DNA of 64,000 nucleotides from contig NZ_ONZG01000010.1 of NCBI RefSeq assembly GCF_900302455.1, forward strand, positions 62,001-126,000, in the 5' to 3' direction. Both the position numbers and the translations under genes were made by a program. Position 1 is the stretch's first letter. The number at the start of each line of letters is the position of its first letter. Below the pieces are notes generated by a model, which had not been told where the DNA came from, did no database searches, and worked only from the letters and a program-made list of their open reading frames with translations. The DNA comes from Falsiruegeria mediterranea M17. Its GTDB lineage: Bacteria > Pseudomonadota > Alphaproteobacteria > Rhodobacterales > Rhodobacteraceae. Positions 61,798 through 64,000 of the stretch are shown here, piece after piece.

Positions 61798-61993
61798 GGG
61801 TGCTCCCGCCGGTCGTCGATGCCCCTTGCGGGACACCTCCTCCCGTTGGGCCGAGTCTCGCTGCGCTCGGCAGATGGCGTTTGTTGCAAGACAGTAGCCC
61901 CAATTGAGACCGCGCCGAGCCGCAGGCGAGGCGCTCGGCCCTAGGCCGTTAGCGGTGCCGACGCAGTCGGGACCGCTCGGGTGCGGGAGCGCC
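61798..61993 (-). repeat. Dispersed two-hairpin element, copy G, composite of two modules
   Basis: Same head-to-head form as copy B, in the convergent gap between the thioesterase and DUF2235 genes. Module 1 (C-rich strand plus): hairpin 2 ATGCCCC-TTGC-GGGACAC (61819-61836) then CCTCCTCCCGTTGGGCC. Module 2 (61912-61993) is inverted: GGCGCTCGGCCCTA, CCGAC-GCA-GTCGG (61958-61970), GCGGGAGC. Confidence 0.75.
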
Positions 61994-62033
61994 CCCCAAG
62001 CTGCAACCACCGGCTCCAATAACGATAGCCCGC

Positions 62034-63110
62034 TCAATGCGTGGCTGTAGGTTCTGCCATCGGGGCACCGGTTGCGCCCGGTACGTCTTCAGGCCTGACC
62101 GTTTCGTGTAACCGCTCTGATCTGTCGCGCCCTACGATGCGTGGGCCGCGCAGCAGAAAGATTTTGCCCCATCCCCGCCACGTCCCGACCGATGGCGCAT
62201 CCGGATCGGTTGGGAACCGGGCGCGCCAATCCAGTGGCAAAGGAAAGCCGTGTGCTTCGGCCTTTTCCAGCATCCACACCAGAGAGACATTCGCCAAGGG
62301 ACGGGCTTGTTCGTATTCGCCCAACTGACCACCAACATCGCCGTGACTGCCTCGGAACCAGACCTGTTCGACATGGCCCTTGAACCCGGGCGAGCATTGC
62401 CACAGAACCGGAGTGAACACCTGCCGGGTCTCATCCAGGGACAGCGCGTGATAGCCATGCTGGATGCTGGGGCCCAGCTGATGGTTGTGGAACGCATGGC
62501 GCGCCTCAGCCCAGCGCCACAAGAGCGGCAACCTCATGCCCAGAGCTTTGACCGAGTCCCAGACCCCCACCATCTCGATTGGCGTCTCGTCGTGGCAAAA
62601 GGCCCGCGCAAAGGCCGCGGCATGCGGGCCGCTGGGATTGCACTCATAATGGCGATAGGCCTGCCGGATGTTGCGCACTGTCGCGTGCTCGGCCTTGAGC
62701 AGCCCAACCATATCGATCACACCAGCCAGGCTTCGCACGCCATATGCTCCACGCGAATAGCCGATCAGAAAGATGCGATCGCCGGGTTTGTAGCGTGAGG
62801 CGAGATAGCCATACGCCCGTCTGATCTGCCGGTTGATTCCGCGCCCCATCATGACGTCCAAGGTCGTGCGCCAGCTTTTCCATTGCACCCCGGCCTCGTA
62901 GAACACCGATACTTGCGAGCCTGCCTCGCAGGCCAAGCGCAAGAACTGGCCGGCATGCGTTTCACGACCGGGCTCCAGCGTCGACATTGTGCCGTCCAGA
63001 ATGATCACATGCGTTCGCGGTCCGCGATGCGGCGTTTCTGCAGAATGCTCGGACCGCAGTGGCCGTCCAAGCCAACCCAGAAGTTTCTTACTCAGCCGCG
63101 ACAGCACCAT
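62034..63110 (-). CDS. DUF2235 alpha/beta hydrolase
   Basis: 358 residues. DUF2235 (T6SS Tle1-like) hydrolase fold: I-I-L-D-G-T-M at about 36-42, nucleophile elbow I-G-Y-S-R-G-A-Y-G (about 114-122), catalytic Asp candidate in V-G-V-W-D-S-V-K near 185 and a His in R-G-S-H-G-D-V-G-G near 252. No T6SS or immunity gene is visible, so a housekeeping lipase is as likely as an effector. Its ATG overlaps the end of the upstream Mo-hydroxylase gene by 23 bases, implying translational coupling. Confidence 0.85.
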   Translation of the reverse strand: MVLSRLSKKLLGWLGRPLRSEHSAETPHRGPRTHVIILDGTMSTLEPGRETHAGQFLRLACEAGSQVSVFYEAGVQWKSWRTTLDVMMGRGINRQIRRAYGYLASRYKPGDRIFLIGYSRGAYGVRSLAGVIDMVGLLKAEHATVRNIRQAYRHYECNPSGPHAAAFARAFCHDETPIEMVGVWDSVKALGMRLPLLWRWAEARHAFHNHQLGPSIQHGYHALSLDETRQVFTPVLWQCSPGFKGHVEQVWFRGSHGDVGGQLGEYEQARPLANVSLVWMLEKAEAHGFPLPLDWRARFPTDPDAPSVGTWRGWGKIFLLRGPRIVGRDRSERLHETVRPEDVPGATGAPMAEPTATH

Positions 63111-64000
63111 CCTTGATCATTTCCCATACTTTGAGGGGTGTGAACGGCATGTCAGCCTGACGCACCCCCCGATCCCAGAGCGCGTCCTGCACGGCGTTTG
63201 CCACAGCGGCCAGCGCCCCGACCGTTCCGGCCTCACCGCAGCCCTTCATCCCCATGGGGTTGGCCGTCGACGGAACCGGTTCCGAGGTAAACTCAATCAT
63301 GGGCACGTCGGCGGCGCGGGGCAAGGCATAGTCCATCAACGTTGCCGTGAGCAGTTGTCCATCTGCATCGTGCACAACATGTTCAGTGACTGCCTGACCG
63401 ATCCCCTGGACCACCCCGCCATGTACTTGCCCCTCGGCCAGCATCGGGTTGATAAGGTTACCGAAATCATCAACCACCGTATAACGGTCTACGGTCGTCA
63501 CCCCGGTCTCGGGGTCGATCACAACTTCGACAACATGGGCGCCGTTGGGATAGCTGCGACCGGGCAGTTGCGCCCGGGCCTCGTGCCTCAGCAGGTCGGT
63601 TCGACCATCCGCGCGCGCCATCTCGGCCGCCTCAACCAGCGTCGGGGTCAGGTTTGACCCGGGTGCGCGGAATGTCTCGTCGTCGAACATGACGTCGCTC
63701 TCCTGAACCCCCATCTTGTCGGCAAGATAGGGCGTGAATGCGGCGAGGATCACATCGACCGTTGCCAAGGTGGCGTTGGCCTGTGTGGTCACGGAACGGG
63801 ACCCGCCCGTTCCCCCGCCTTGCGCGATACGGTCACTGTCGCCCTGCACAACCCGGATCAACTCAGCCGGGATGCCCGTCTGATCGGCCAGGAATTGAGC
63901 ATATACCGTTTCATGCCCCTGCCCGTTCGACTGCGTCCCGACATATAGGTTGACCGAGCCATCGTCACAGAACTCGACCGTCGCACCTTCGGAAGGGTCG
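63088..64000 (-). CDS. Xanthine dehydrogenase family molybdopterin-binding subunit, C-terminal part (cut by window edge)
   Basis: About 304 codons of the large Mo-hydroxylase subunit (XdhB/CoxL/aldehyde oxidase family); the frame stays open to position 63999, so the N-terminal part lies beyond the window. Seen: V-G-T-Q-S-N-G-Q-G-H-E-T near the top, R-S-V-T-T-Q-A-N-A-T, and the C-terminal G-M-K-G-C-G-E-A-G-T-V-G-A motif holding the catalytic Glu next to the Mo cofactor. Substrate class (xanthine, CO, aldehyde, nicotinate-type) is not decided from this part. Confidence 0.92.
   Translation of the reverse strand, partial: DPSEGATVEFCDDGSVNLYVGTQSNGQGHETVYAQFLADQTGIPAELIRVVQGDSDRIAQGGGTGGSRSVTTQANATLATVDVILAAFTPYLADKMGVQESDVMFDDETFRAPGSNLTPTLVEAAEMARADGRTDLLRHEARAQLPGRSYPNGAHVVEVVIDPETGVTTVDRYTVVDDFGNLINPMLAEGQVHGGVVQGIGQAVTEHVVHDADGQLLTATLMDYALPRAADVPMIEFTSEPVPSTANPMGMKGCGEAGTVGALAAVANAVQDALWDRGVRQADMPFTPLKVWEMIKDGAVAAE

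Noticed and set aside
1-64000. CRISPR array, insertion sequence, prophage or integrase
   Set aside because: No regularly spaced direct repeats, transposase motifs or phage genes were found; the only repeats are the short structured elements.

Overview
This window reads as a continuous piece of chromosome from a marine alphaproteobacterium of the Roseobacter group (Rhodobacteraceae, Ruegeria/Phaeobacter-like). The inference rests on high GC, dense short-overlap operons, a PutA lacking the N-terminal DNA-binding domain next to an Lrp-type regulator, SelD fused to a flavin oxidoreductase domain, a Pha/Mrp antiporter operon and a Hint-domain protein. It holds about 66 protein genes (two cut by the window edges), one tRNA-Leu(UAA), and no rRNA, CRISPR array, insertion sequence or prophage that I can see.

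Layout. 1-2016: 3' end of a multisubunit cation/proton antiporter operon (phaD-E-F-G). 2032-5419: selenium pair selD/selU, convergent. 5552-8738: MarR regulator, SRAP DNA-damage protein, periplasmic 5'-nucleotidase. 8882-11044: an overlapping run DUF952-DUF1330-pyrD-arsC-like. 11181-14877: MATE exporter, two PaaI thioesterases and two paralogous MerR regulators. 14929-21252: fatty-acid beta-oxidation block (acyl-CoA dehydrogenase, small protein, GST, FadA-type thiolase, FadB-type multifunctional enzyme). 21351-26502: Hint protein, sulfotransferase, DMT exporter, a membrane-anchored M48-like pseudo-protease and a SPOR protein. 26581-31105: nucleoside salvage operon cdd-deoA-deoB-add-upp, mostly with 4-base overlaps. 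31269-34785: bicupin protein and malic enzyme, divergent around a palindrome. 35623-40736: propionyl-CoA synthetase, amidase, acyl-CoA synthetase. 41173-43400: nadK and glyA. 43553-45264: an envelope-stress-type cluster (TetR, PspA, YiaAB) with four copies of one palindrome. 45338-48110: small membrane proteins, esterase, rhodanese, tRNA-Leu, TPR protein. 48141-52134: putR/putA. 52308-55828: an accessory-looking cassette (AraC regulator, secreted DUF3604 protein, membrane protein). 56105-61745: rhomboid, GFA, SuhB, MDR oxidoreductase, metR/metF, thioesterase. 62034-64000: DUF2235 hydrolase overlapping a truncated xanthine-dehydrogenase-family large subunit.

The most interesting non-genic signal is a dispersed intergenic element, seven loci in 64 kb, always at the 3' end of a gene. 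It has a variable hairpin, a constant GGCCCAACG(GGAGGAGG) block, a second hairpin whose stem sequence changes while pairing is kept and whose loop is always G-N-N-A in the main subfamily, and a constant GGCGGGAGC block. Its C-rich strand carries CCTCCTCCC, the anti-Shine-Dalgarno motif known from the rhodobacterial 'cuckoo' small RNAs. Other regulatory signals worth checking are the TetR/Psp palindromes, TTTGCAAA repeats before prpE (ScfR/PccR type), and an ACGT-N2-ACGT site before the MerR gene that heads the beta-oxidation block.
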